A program made the translations under genes and the position numbers. Below are positions 1 through 9,939 of a stretch of DNA of 64,000 nucleotides, one piece after another; position 1 is the stretch's first letter; every line of letters begins with the position of its first letter. The notes beneath the pieces were generated by a model. That model was given only the letters and a program-made list of their open reading frames with translations. It did no database searches and was not told where the DNA came from. This stretch comes from Agapetus fuscipes (taxonomy: Eukaryota; Arthropoda; Insecta; Trichoptera; Glossosomatidae), in the NCBI GenBank assembly GCA_951799405.1, contig OX637337.1, positions 19,032,347 to 19,096,346 of the forward strand, in the 5' to 3' direction.

Positions 1-169
1 CATCATCAATCCACTATCTTCAAGCATAGCATTTCTAACACTTATCACACATCCTTGTCTTACACCTTTGATAACTTAAAACCATACACTATAGGTACTC
101 ACCATCAATGCGAACATATGACAACCCTTATAATGATAATAATAATATTAAGATGATTTATTTGGTGAG

Positions 170-455
170 AGTTATTTTTGTGTACCTATATCACACCTCT
201 AGAGCCCTCTGCGAGCTAGGGCGTCGCTGTAGAAACCACCAATTCTCAAGCAAGACCCACCTGCTGTAAGGCTGGGTAAACGTTTAGTGACCGGTCTTTG
301 GTAAAGGTGTATGAATTGCTAACCCAGCGAAGAGCATTTTTGAAAATATAAATTGTAGATATATTTTTGGTGCTCCGCCGGAATTCAAACCCAACACTTT
401 TTATTTACGAGTTAGAATTAGTGTAAGCCACCAGACCGGACCGGTCCCTAAATGC
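170..455 (-). repeat. SINE C copy (tRNA-like head)
   Basis: Read on the minus strand, this has a tRNA-like B box (GGGTTTGAATTCC), then GGAGCACCAAAAATATA, a GCTCTTCGCTGG-like block, a GACCGG/TTTGGTAAAGG block and a 3' part ending near CTCTAGAGGTGTG. The same order of blocks occurs at 25,986-26,230 and 62,821-63,080, which defines the family. The head is at the high-coordinate end. Confidence 0.6.
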
Positions 456-1748
456 GGTAGTTGCACTTATTTTACACAATAATTTTGTTTCATGTCAAGA
501 AGAGGCTTTTGTCCGGGGTCAAATTGATCTGATTTAATCTAGACAAGTCACAAAAGTTCATCAAATCGTACGCCAACTCGATCTCATGGGAATTAACACC
601 TATATTCGTAAATTGAGAGAAAAGTCCTCTGTAATTTAAACAAAAACAATCCTCACCAAGTAAATTAGTAAATTTAATTATTTGTTATTGTAAGAAATAT
701 CACAATACTGTGTTTCAATTTAAACATGCGAGTCTCTTATTTTCTCTTCAAGAATATTCTGTTATCAAGAAATATTAATGCATTTAGAGAAAACATGTTT
801 TTCTATTCCTACGCTTGGTACCGTACATTCTTTCAAGAAAAAACACAGAGAAAATTTGAATGGAACTTCAGGTGTTATTAAAATCATAATTATAATATGC
901 TAAGTACATTATTATTATTCATTATGGAGGAGACATTTACTTTGTAAAGTTCAATTTAAAAAAAAATGTACCTACATGGTTAAAGCATGATTCCATTTTA
1001 TTAACATACTTAAATTACTTATGGTTTTATGAACGAATTTCCCATCATCATGTACAATTTGTCTGTATCTACATCATTAATTTAGTAAATTGTGCTTATC
1101 GTGTAACCAAATAAATACATAAAGTTTTTTATGTTAATTTTATTTAAAAATATATGTACAAAAAACTCAAAACTTTTTGTGAAATTATTCTTCTGTATTG
1201 GAGCGCAATGTAGGTAGGTATATTTTTTGAAAAAAAAAAATATGGATGATCAAAATTCAACCCGAAAGTCACCATGGCGGTAAATCAAAGCACATTTTTT
1301 AAGCTCCCTTTATATCACAATACACTCGGATCATAAATCATGCTCTTTTTCTAAAATTTCGTCGTCTTTTCCGACATGTAAAAGTTTTTATTCCATACAA
1401 TCAGCTCTGCAAAAGAAAATCGTTAAACAAAAAAGAAAGAAATACGCCTTTTCATCTTTGTAAGGCAAGGAACGACTGTTAACTGAACTGTGGAGGCTAT
1501 TTCGGGGAGCTTTTGGAAATTTATATATCCATTAAATGCGCTGAAAAAGGCGCTACTTATGTGTTTGAAAAGTGAACAAAGTTGGAAGGTGAAATAATAT
1601 ATTTTTTTTTCGGAATCAATATGTCTTTGAATTTTTTTTTTGCCATTTTGTATATGAGAATTTATTTGTTTTTTGGTTTTTTTGCATACAGTGTTGCAAA
1701 TTGCTCAACTATTACAATTTAATGTACCTACCTATGAATTTTATTTTT
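456..1748. other. No gene seen; AT-rich unique-looking DNA
   Basis: AT-rich sequence with homopolymer runs. No open frame with recognisable protein similarity, no RNA gene and no clear repeat boundary were seen. Confidence 0.5.
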
Positions 1749-2063
1749 AGCCAGTAGCTCATTTGCTAGAACGTTTTTTTTCAATGTCAGAAGGCTAGAG
1801 TTGGTTCCCTAGCAACGGTGTCAGAAATGATATTCAATATTTTTATTTATTGTAAACTAGAAATCATTATTACCCTCAAAGTTTACTCAACCTTCACATA
1901 AAATAAGAGCTTGTCGCCTCGAGAGTAGAGAAACTCTAACGTGGATTGAAGTAGTTGGAGTAAAGCAAGCCCCCTTACCTTTGAAAATAAACAGGTTTCA
2001 CACATGCAAATCATGGGACAATACTGGGGACAACACAGTAAGAAGTTGCACTATTAGTTGGTA
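1749..2063 (+). repeat. Diverged SINE B copy
   Basis: A decayed copy of the 320-bp tRNA-derived family. It retains GGTGTCAGAAATGAT, a TTTACTCAACCTTCACA block, the GAAGTAGTTGGAGTAA equivalent of the GAAGTGGTTGGCGTAA block, CCCCCTTACCT and AAGAAGTTGCACTAT near the 3' end. The promoter head is barely recognisable, so this is an old insertion. Confidence 0.6.
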
Positions 2064-2614
2064 TAAAGCTGATCTGCAATAATGTAAACAAAGTATTTAT
2101 GTCCAACCTTGCGCCTTATTGTTTCAGGGAAAAGCAGTAAAATTTCATAAGTTATGTTCTGGTGGCGTATTTCGCGGAGCACTCAAGACACACATTTTTA
2201 AAAAGTCTTATCCGTGATCGGTGAGGACGCTTGAGGTGTGACACACACAAAAACGGCGCTCTCTTATCATTTGTAATTAAAAAAAATAAGCCTGATATAA
2301 CAATAATATGTTTATTTTAGGGGTTTTCTTTCTTTATATCTGAAAAACATGTTCTCTTAGAATGCACAAAGTAAATCATTAGTTTTTTTTCCATTCAAAG
2401 AATTTTTATACGATTTCGCGTAGCTTTACGTCTCTTGCCCTTTCATGGCAAATATCAATGCCTTGAAATTTCTACAGATTCATCCTAGAATAAATCCCTA
2501 TGAGTTTTCTTTTTTGTGTGAAGTAGGTTTAGGTTCCCCCACCTCCATACAGCGACATTCTCGAGTGGACTTGGGTCTCATTCGAGGCTGATTCAAGAGC
2601 CGGGTCAACAACAG

Positions 2615-2871
2615 TCGCTGCCTTAGTTCTTGTTTATCGTATACGCCATTGAGAACATTTTACATGAGCAATGTTTGCATGTGTACTGGACCAATGTGTC
2701 TTATGAAAACAAGAAATTTATTTAAAAAATATTTAAAAGAACTCTCACATTATCGAGTTTTACGGTTTTTCTTAGCTCAGATTGTGTAGAATTTGATTCA
2801 TAAGACAACTGCATGAAAAAGTCATATTTGACAAGATTGGCGTATACGGTAAACAAGAACTGGGGGAGCGA
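2615..2871. mobile_element. MITE, AGTTCTTG family, copy 1
   Basis: About 257 bp bounded by inverted termini of roughly 34 bp, TCGCTGCC..AGTTCTTGTTTA on the left and its complement ending GGGGGAGCG on the right. No coding capacity. A second copy with the same length and ends is at 61,340-61,598, so this is a non-autonomous DNA transposon family. Superfamily not assigned; the target duplication is unclear. Confidence 0.75.
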
Positions 2872-3210
2872 ACTGTTTTTTCTTCTCATGCGGTGTACTT
2901 GATGATTTTATTTGTAAATACCTTTTTCCATCGAATACATACATTTTACATACAAAATAGACTAATCCTAGTAAATATTTATGTGTTGCTATGATTATTT
3001 AGTACATTAGGTAATGTTTATAAAAGATAATATTATTTAGTGTTACAATGATTATTTTTTAAGTAGATTTTTATGTAAATGAAGCTGAAATGATAATGCA
3101 TCGATGTACTAGAATAAATTTGTGCTTTTTCTTAATATCGGGGGCCAAGCTGAGTGGACCTTTCTTGTATTCGTAGAAAAAAAAACCTATAAAAAGGACG
3201 AATTTTATCT

Positions 3211-3456
3211 GTACCCTTAGTACGAGTTGCAAAACTTAAGTAATGTAAAGTATGTATATGGTAATTATTAAAGAGTGATTTCCCCCAAAATCTGCCGTTT
3301 TGGTTTGTTTGAACTTGATTTTCTTCATCACTGCAACTCTTTTGCTAAGACCATAAAGTGTAAGAAACAAAAACGGAAGATTTTGGGAGAAATCGCTCTT
3401 TAATATTTTCCGTACACTTTACTTTTCTCAAGTTTTGCAACTCGTACTAAGGGTAC
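3211..3456. mobile_element. Foldback MITE with long terminal inverted repeats
   Basis: 246 bp starting GTACCCTTAGTACGAG and ending with its exact complement. Inverted similarity runs inward about 95 bp per side, including TTAAAGAG.GATTTC and CAAAATCT.CCGTTTT blocks, leaving only a short centre near 3,310-3,360. Non-coding. Confidence 0.8.
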
Positions 3457-3825
3457 TGGGAGAGAGAATTTATTAAAAGTAAAGCGTCATACAGTTAAGA
3501 GTGAAAAGTAGCCACGAGTTGCAAAAAAAAACTCGAAAAGTGGTTTTATTATTGTAAATTAACCCTAAAAATATAATAGTATGAACTATCTTGATATGCG
3601 GCTGTAAAACTTGGTGCCTTTCAAAAAGAGACAAAAAAAACTTAACTTTCGAGAAATGACAAAAGGCTAATGGGAGTTTTATAGACATTCTACATAACAA
3701 ATAAAAGGTTATCCAAAGAATCGAATGACGAAGACGTCTACTGAAAGCATTGAAAGCAAAGTCGTGAAAGATGGATAGAACACACAATACGGCAGAAAAG
3801 TCACCTGTATAGCATAATTTAGGCG

Positions 3826-4020
3826 ATGGAATGTTGCCCCTGTTTCAGGGAAGGTCGGCAAGAGTTGCAGGGCTTATGTTCATTTGAGATTGGGTTTTTA
3901 ATTAAAGGTCCACATGCGGTATGTGTTGGCGTGAACTTATACATGTCTGCTTGTGGGAGTGCGTTTAATATGAATCTTAAATGATATATATCTTTGCAGT
4001 TTAGATTTAGATTTAGATCG
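3826..4020 (+). repeat. SINE A copy, 5' truncated
   Basis: Begins at the CCCCTGTTTCAGGGAAGG block and ends in a TTTAGATTTAGATTTAGAT tail. It carries the subfamily-1 core (GGTCCACATGCGG, CTGCTTGTGGGA). The first 60 or so bases of the family are missing. Confidence 0.75.
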
Positions 4021-4677
4021 AGGGGACAAATACCCGAGGACAATCAGAATAAGAGTTGTTACCGAAGATATTGACAAATATGTGCTCTTACGAGGAGTCC
4101 AGAAGATTTTCTTTGGTTAGGGGAGAATGGCGAAAGAGATGGATGAATATTGCTGGACAAAATATATACGATGCAAATCGATATAATAAATATAATATTC
4201 GCTGTTTTGTTATTATGCTTTGGAAATCAATGGGAATAAGACATTGCTTTTTTGCAGAAGCCATGGCGCCCTTGAGATGGTCCTGGACCAATAAATGGCG
4301 CCACAGGAAAAAAAACATCCATCATCATAATGTATTATATTTTGTCAGTTCTTTTGTCTTAAATATTTAAAAAAAAATGGAATCTATTACTCAGTTTATA
4401 ACATTGTAACAAAAAAATGTAAGTTACTTATTTATTATTATGGGTGTAAAGAATGAAAACTTCTTTCAACTTGCATACACATACACACCAGTTTTTTTTT
4501 GCTAAAAAATATAATGACTGATATTTTACGGTTCCTCTTTTATTATTAAGATGATGGTTGAATGACTGAGAAAGTGTATTTTTGTTTGAAAATAGTGATT
4601 AAAAAGTATCCAAGTATCGTACTTTTTAAACTTTTTTTTCAAATAAAAAATTACAAAGATATTAAATAGTTATTTAT

Positions 4678-4794
4678 GCCACTGCCAAGTAATGATAGTC
4701 TTTTTAACACGAGTGCTAGTTTGTGCCATGAGGCGCAGCCGAATGGCACAATAGAAAGCACGAGTGTTACAAAGACTAATTACGTGCAATGGCA
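4678..4794. mobile_element. Foldback element with about 51-bp arms
   Basis: Two imperfect complementary arms, GCCACTGCC..TTGTGCCAT and ATGGCACAA..GCAATGGC, surround a loop of about 15 bp rich in GC. The structure would form one long hairpin. Non-coding; family unknown. Confidence 0.6.
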
Positions 4795-4928
4795 TACAAT
4801 ACTTTTTCTACGACCATGAGAGAATTAACAAAATAGTGAATAATAGTCATTATAATGTACTCGTCCATTTGAAGTAATTAAAACCTTACCTTTGTCAAAA
4901 CGTGTGATTTATCATTCCCTTCGATTAT

Positions 4929-5153
4929 CTAATCTAACCTAAGTTGTAAAAATAAATTATATTTAGGTTTCATATTGAATTCATGCCCACAAGCCGACAC
5001 ATATGTATAAGGTCGCGCTTTTACATCCTGCATAAATAAGTTTAAACATTCAAACCCAAAACTCAAATATACATATGCCCTGCAGTTGTATTGGCAGGTG
5101 AACCAAATTTGTACAGCATAGGTGATCAACCTCATACTCACCTATTAACCAAG
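4929..5153 (-). repeat. SINE A copy
   Basis: Minus-strand copy from the CTAATCTAACCTAAGTTG tail end (low coordinate) to the TATTAACCAAG head end. It is diverged around the CAGGGAAGG block, which is mostly lost. Confidence 0.65.
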
Positions 5154-5352
5154 TAACTTTTTGAGTTTGTTTATTTTTTGCGGTGAAATTTTTTGTATTG
5201 TTTTCCTTTCAAGCCTTTATTTTCCATTGAAAAAAGGAAAGCTTTATTTGGAGCAATCCGATAAATAAATTCGATAAATTTTAGCACTATTAACAATTTT
5301 TATTTGACTCTACACATAAAATATACTTATTTATTTTCATCTGAACAGGGCT

Positions 5353-5465
5353 GAAAGTCTCATCACCACGGTAATTCCTACCTACCGAATATCACTAATA
5401 TTGTATGAAGCCTAATCAGCTGATCGCTTGCGGCCATCTTGGATTGACAGGTCTTCATACCCCCA
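5353..5465. mobile_element. Partial MITE, GTCTCATCAC family
   Basis: The left terminal repeat (AGTCTCATCACCACGGTAAT to TTGTATGAAG) matches the termini of the complete 158-bp element at 60,871-61,028. It is followed by the same internal GGCCATCTTGGATTGACA block. The right terminus is incomplete. Confidence 0.6.
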
Positions 5466-6054
5466 TACAAGGTTGACATTTGAAATTAAAAAATGGTTCC
5501 AATTCTGACAATGCGCATGCGCACATGTTCATTTTAACACGGTTACCGGTTGCATAATGTAACATTATGCAACGGGTGTAGAAATGTATGGCATTGTGAT
5601 TGCGTTAGCCGTTTTGTAATTAGTAAATTACCAAATGGGAGTAGAAAAAACACATTTCAATATTCTTAGACGATATTTTATTACCGTGATTCAAATTATG
5701 TATGGTTTCGTTTTTTATCAGAATCTTTCATGAAAATCTCCATCCTAGACTCAAAATATTTTCACATAAAATTAAACAAAATATTATCACTCTCTGGCAA
5801 ATCCGCAAAGCAAAACTTACAATAATTACAATCTAAATAAATTAAAATAATGATTTGGATTCCGTATACCCACCGCGGCCATCAGGGGCTGCTTTAATTG
5901 CTTTCTTTGGTATGGTGGAGCTATTTTGTGGGTACATTATTTTACGGTACAACCTCATTTACACGCAGTATTAATTTGTAACCGAAAAACGCTCGTAGAC
6001 CGAAACATGAACGACTGATCGTATTCCTGAAAAAGCACTCAACACAGAAAAAGA
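5466..6054. other. No gene seen
   Basis: AT-rich DNA. Nothing recognised except fragments resembling neighbouring repeats. Confidence 0.4.
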
Positions 6055-6270
6055 TGTACAGTGTTCGGAGACCGCGCTTTCGCCGTTGCGGGACCGTCCA
6101 CTTGGAACCAGCTGCCTCCTGAAGTGCGTGCCAAGGAAGGGATCGAGAGCTTCAAGAAGGGAATGAAGACCCCTTTCTTCACCGCCGCGTCAAGCCTGAA
6201 AGCGCCCTTGCAGTGACAGTAGTCACGAAACGGCGCTATAAAAATCATCATCATCATCATCATCATCATA
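6055..6270 (+). pseudogene. Non-LTR retrotransposon 3' end with ATC-repeat tail
   Basis: The plus-strand reading FGDRAFAVAGPSTWNQLPPE, followed by a FKKGMKTPFF-like block, is the familiar last stretch of many insect non-LTR reverse-transcriptase ORFs, then a stop. A short 3' UTR ends in an (ATC)n microsatellite at 6,242-6,270, the usual tail of such a family. Everything upstream is missing, so this is a dead 5'-truncated insertion. A diverged minus-strand relative lies at 47,510-47,720. Confidence 0.75.
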
Positions 6271-6639
6271 AATTTAGAAGCCTTGGTTGGTGGAACTACT
6301 TGATAGAAAAACAAAATGTTTAAGCTTGAGATAAAATCTTTTAACCATCACTAATATTCACAAAGTTAACATTAAATATGAAGGTATCAATGTCCTTACA
6401 ATGTTGGACAGGGCTTTGACAATTTCTCAACAGTATTTAAACGTTCTCTCCCTTCCCCCTTTTACGCGCCCTAAACGGTCTGTGGTGACTTGTAAAAATA
6501 TAATAATAAAATAGAATCAAATCTCTTTAAACCTCTGAAAAAAAAACTTAAAAAAGTTTTTTCGTAGTAGGTACTACATCTACCACATTGGCTTTGAGGA
6601 TAATTTTAAATTATGTATATTATCCTTTCCTGTCTTTAA

Positions 6640-6800
6640 TCTATCATCTAAGCTCCAAAAATTTTTATCATTAAAGATTCATACTACATGCATTCCCACA
6701 AGCAGATACGAGTAAGTTCACGCTTACACAAGCCGCATGTGGACTTACAACATAAAACCCAATTTCAAATGAACATAATTGCAACTCTTGAGACTGACCC
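6640..6800 (-). repeat. SINE A fragment
   Basis: Contains the complements of the CTTGTGGGAATGCAT, TAAGCGTGAACTTAC and TCCACATGCGGC blocks in family order. The head is missing. Confidence 0.55.
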
Positions 6801-6839
6801 CCATACTGTAATATTTTTGTTAGGAGTAAGTTTTTTTTC

Positions 6840-6950
6840 TCATGCAGCATTAGTAAGCGTAAACTTATGCGTATCTACCTGTGGACGTGCCTTAAGTATA
6901 CGCCTTAAATGTCAATTTATCTTCCCAACTAAGAGCTAGATTATACAAAT
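6840..6950 (+). repeat. SINE A fragment, opposite orientation to its neighbour
   Basis: TTAGTAAGCGTAAACTTATG, then CTGTGGACGTGCCTTAA and an AGAGCTAGATTATAC tail, match the 3' half of the family on the plus strand. It lies back to back with the minus-strand fragment at 6,640-6,800. Confidence 0.5.
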
Positions 6951-7307
6951 ACAAAACATATTTTGTTTATATGAAAGCTAAAACCCAGAATATAAATATC
7001 TCCCAATGCGTAGGTACGATTCTTGAGGTTTTAACGTAGTACCCATAGAATCAGGCCATTGAACACTATACAAATTATTGTGGATGTTTCTATTACTCTG
7101 GGAATAATTTATTCGCTGTTTGTTTCCCCGGGCCTAATGCCTGGTATTTGCCAGAAGGACGTAATCCATGTAGTTGTGCATAGTAGTATTAACCTAGTGG
7201 TACAAGAGTATCTTTTTACACCTCGGATGCTTTGACTGTATTAAATACGAAATTATAAAATTTTGTATTTTTCTTACTTTTATGCTTTACCCATGCTGTA
7301 GTAAAAG

Positions 7308-7465
7308 GTTTACTTTGCCAATGTCACCCCTGTTTCAGGGAAGGTCGGCAGGAGTTGTAGGTTCACATGCGGTATGTGCAAGCGTGAACTTGTACGTGAG
7401 AATGCGTGTAATGTGACTCCCCGATGATACATATCTTTGCAACTTAGATTTTAATAGATTTATCC
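7308..7465 (+). repeat. SINE A copy with internal deletion
   Basis: Runs from CTTTGCCAATGTCACCCC to the CAACTTAGATTTTAATAGAT tail. It lacks about 25 bp between the AGAGTTG block and the TTCACATGCGG block. Confidence 0.7.
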
Positions 7466-7574
7466 ATCCGTCATTCTAACAGGGTTGGCTGGTACCTACG
7501 CAGATGTGTCTGCACTTTGTTTTGTTTTTGCACACTTATTTCATCTTCTCGACATTTCTCACTCTCCACATTTA

Positions 7575-7690
7575 TGCTTAGCTTAGTGTATAGTGTAATT
7601 TCCTAGTGCATTTTCCCCGAAGAACATGTGGAGAATGGAACCAATTTATTTTTACATGTAAAGAGGCCGGCCTAACGCAAATCCATTCAG
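7575..7690 (-). repeat. SINE B 3' fragment
   Basis: Minus-strand fragment containing GCTTAGTGTATAGTGTAA, a CCGAAG..CATGTGG block and AGAGGCCGGCCTAACGC. These correspond to the 3' third of the tRNA-derived family. Confidence 0.55.
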
Positions 7691-7827
7691 TGATTGAAGA
7701 GGGAATTTCCAAGCTGTTACGTGATAACACTGTAAGTGCTCAAGAAAATAAACCAACTCCTGGAGATTTTTCTAAATAATTTATTTTGTATTAAGTAAAT
7801 ATACAGCATCTCTATAAAAAATAATCT

Positions 7828-8074
7828 CTATAATCTAAGTTGCAAAGATATATTAACATTTAAAGCTCATATCAAATGCATGCCCACAAACAAACACGTG
7901 TAGTTCGCGCTTACAAATGCTGAATATGTACATACAAATAAATTCCAAACCTCAAATGAACATTAACCCTACAACTTTTGCCAATCTCCCCTGACACAAG
8001 GGTGTCACTGGCAAAGTCAACAATTTTTTACAGTATGGGGGGTCAGCCTCATACCAACCTATAAGTCAAGGAAT
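7828..8074 (-). repeat. SINE A copy, near full length
   Basis: Complete from the TATAATCTAAGTTGCAAAG tail end to the CCTATAAGTCAAGGAATG head end. It has the subfamily-2 core (AAACAAACACGTGTAGTTCG). Confidence 0.8.
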
Positions 8075-8549
8075 GCGATGTGCAAATGCGAAATTAAACG
8101 TGCTTTTTGTTGGGTTTATTTGAATTTAATATTTTAACAAAATGTTATTAAATTCAACGAATATAGACAAATATAAGGTAAGAGTAGGATAATTTCATTT
8201 TTTAACTCGAGCGCGTTAGGCTGACCTTCTCATCTCCTTTTTTAATTCTGAAAATTTTAGTAACTGTATTTGTATATAATTATAATTACAAAAAGAATGA
8301 GAATATATTTTTAGGCTGTTACACTTAAAGCTGACTTTTATTCATTTTGAGAATGAAAACTGAATTTTGTAGAAGAAATTACATTAAAAATATCATTCTA
8401 GGGATTAAAAGAAAAACAGGGTTTTGTTCACTCGTTACGCTGTTTATTTTCACTTTTTTTCTTTAATAATTTCATTTAAATGAATTTTCACAGTGTTCAT
8501 AAAAAAACCATTAAAAATTTATAAGCATAGAAATAAAAAACAATGTATC

Positions 8550-8906
8550 TGGTCCAAATTTAATATGACCAAATTAATTAAAATAATATACCTACCAAGA
8601 ATAGTAATCTTTTTGTCTTTGGTACATTTTGTTGGGTTGGTATTACATTTCTGACAGACGCTTCGGGCATGTAAAAAACCAACTTCCTACTTCCTTCTTT
8701 CTCAGACTGTCGCCCTGGTAACTTGTCTCAACCTGTTCATCTAATTTATTTACTTAATCCTTTGTAAAACTCCTTGTAATCTTTATGGAATAAAGGACCA
8801 TTAAATTGTTAAATTAACCAACATGTTTTCAAGTCATCTCCACACCCCGCAACCTCGAAATAAAGTCAACGCCGAACATCCACAAGATTCACAAGAAGTC
8901 CGACCA
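8550..8906 (+). repeat. 5' LTR of the BEL/Pao element
   Basis: 357 bp, TGGTC..GACCA ends. It includes a GGAATAAAGGACC poly(A)-signal-like block around 8,787-8,800. The same LTR occurs alone on the minus strand at 44,436-44,791. Confidence 0.95.
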
Positions 8907-8911
8907 TATTT

Positions 8912-8930
8912 TTGGACCTTCTCGCCGCAT
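8912..8930 (+). promoter_or_regulatory. Candidate primer-binding site
   Basis: TTGGACCTTCTCGCCGCAT begins six bases after the 5' LTR. It resembles the TGG-initiated primer-binding sites of insect BEL elements, but I cannot name the priming tRNA with certainty. Confidence 0.45.
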
Positions 8931-9117
8931 CGTGCCGAACATTTTTGGCACTAAGAACTTATACCAGCGGATGAAGTGAATAAATTATTCATGAACCAGC
9001 ATCTGCAGCCATCGGCGTCCAGCGAGGACTCCTTTGTGCTCACAAAAAGAGGACCGTTACGCAGCGCGACGGAAAGAAGCGCACGTGGCCCCATACAGCG
9101 GGCGCACACTCATCAGC

Positions 9118-9850
9118 GGGCCGGGCAGAGGGAACCACTCCTTCTGACGAATGCGGAGCGCTGCTTTGTACAAGCAGGCGTTTCCACATCAGTTTGTGAA
9201 GCAAACTGAGCCCCACATCGACTGCGCAAGGGCCGCATGGCCTATTGCGAGAGTCATCCTTCATCATCGGGCCGGGCAGAGGGAACCACTCCTTCTGACG
9301 AATGCGGAGCGCTGCTTTGTACAAGCAGGCGTTCCCACATCAGTTTGTGAAGCAAACTGAGCCCCACATCGACTGCGCAAGGGCCGCATGGCCTATTGCG
9401 AGAGTCATCCTTCATCATCGGGCCGGGCAGAGGGAGCTTCTCCTTCTGACGAACGCGGAGCGCTGCTTTGTACAAGCAGGCGTCCCCACATCAGTTTGTG
9501 AAGCAAACTGAGCCCCACATCGACTGCGCAAGGGCCGCATGGCCTATTGCGAGAGTCATCCTTCATCATCGGGCCGGGCAGAGGGAGCTTCTCCTTCTGA
9601 CGAACGCGGAGCGCTGCTTTGTACAAGCAGGCGTCCCCACATCAGTTTGGTGAAGCAAACTGAGCCCCACATCGACTGCGCACAGGCCCAGGCCTAGTGC
9701 GAGAGTCATCCATCATCATCCACGAGCAGGAGGAGCTTCTCCTTCTGACGAATGCGGAGCGCTGCTTGGTGCAGGCAGGCGCCCCATATCAGCTGACCAA
9801 AGCTGAGATCGACACCACGCACGGGCCGCACGAGCTGCCAGACCCAGTAC
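9118..9850 (+). repeat. GC-rich tandem repeat, 151-bp period, BEL leader
   Basis: The marker GGGCCGGGCAGAGGGA recurs at 9,118, 9,269, 9,420 and 9,571, exactly 151 bp apart. A decayed fifth unit starts near 9,721 and breaks up by about 9,850. Units are nearly identical and much richer in GC than the surroundings. Because 151 is not a multiple of three, short open frames reappear in rotating frames; these are not genes. The array lies between the 5' LTR and the gag start. Confidence 0.92.
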
Positions 9851-9939
9851 GAGTCACGGGATCACCGAGGATTCCTCCACACAGGCAGGCCAGTGTTATT
9901 TATTTATTTATTTGTGATTAGTGTATATTGTGTTTCAAA

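Noticed and set aside
9040..9653. Series of similar small open frames on both strands
   Set aside because: They are the 151-bp tandem repeat read in rotating frames, with no start context or conserved protein.
9118..9850. CRISPR-like array
   Set aside because: Units are 151 bp with no spacer structure, inside a eukaryotic retrotransposon.
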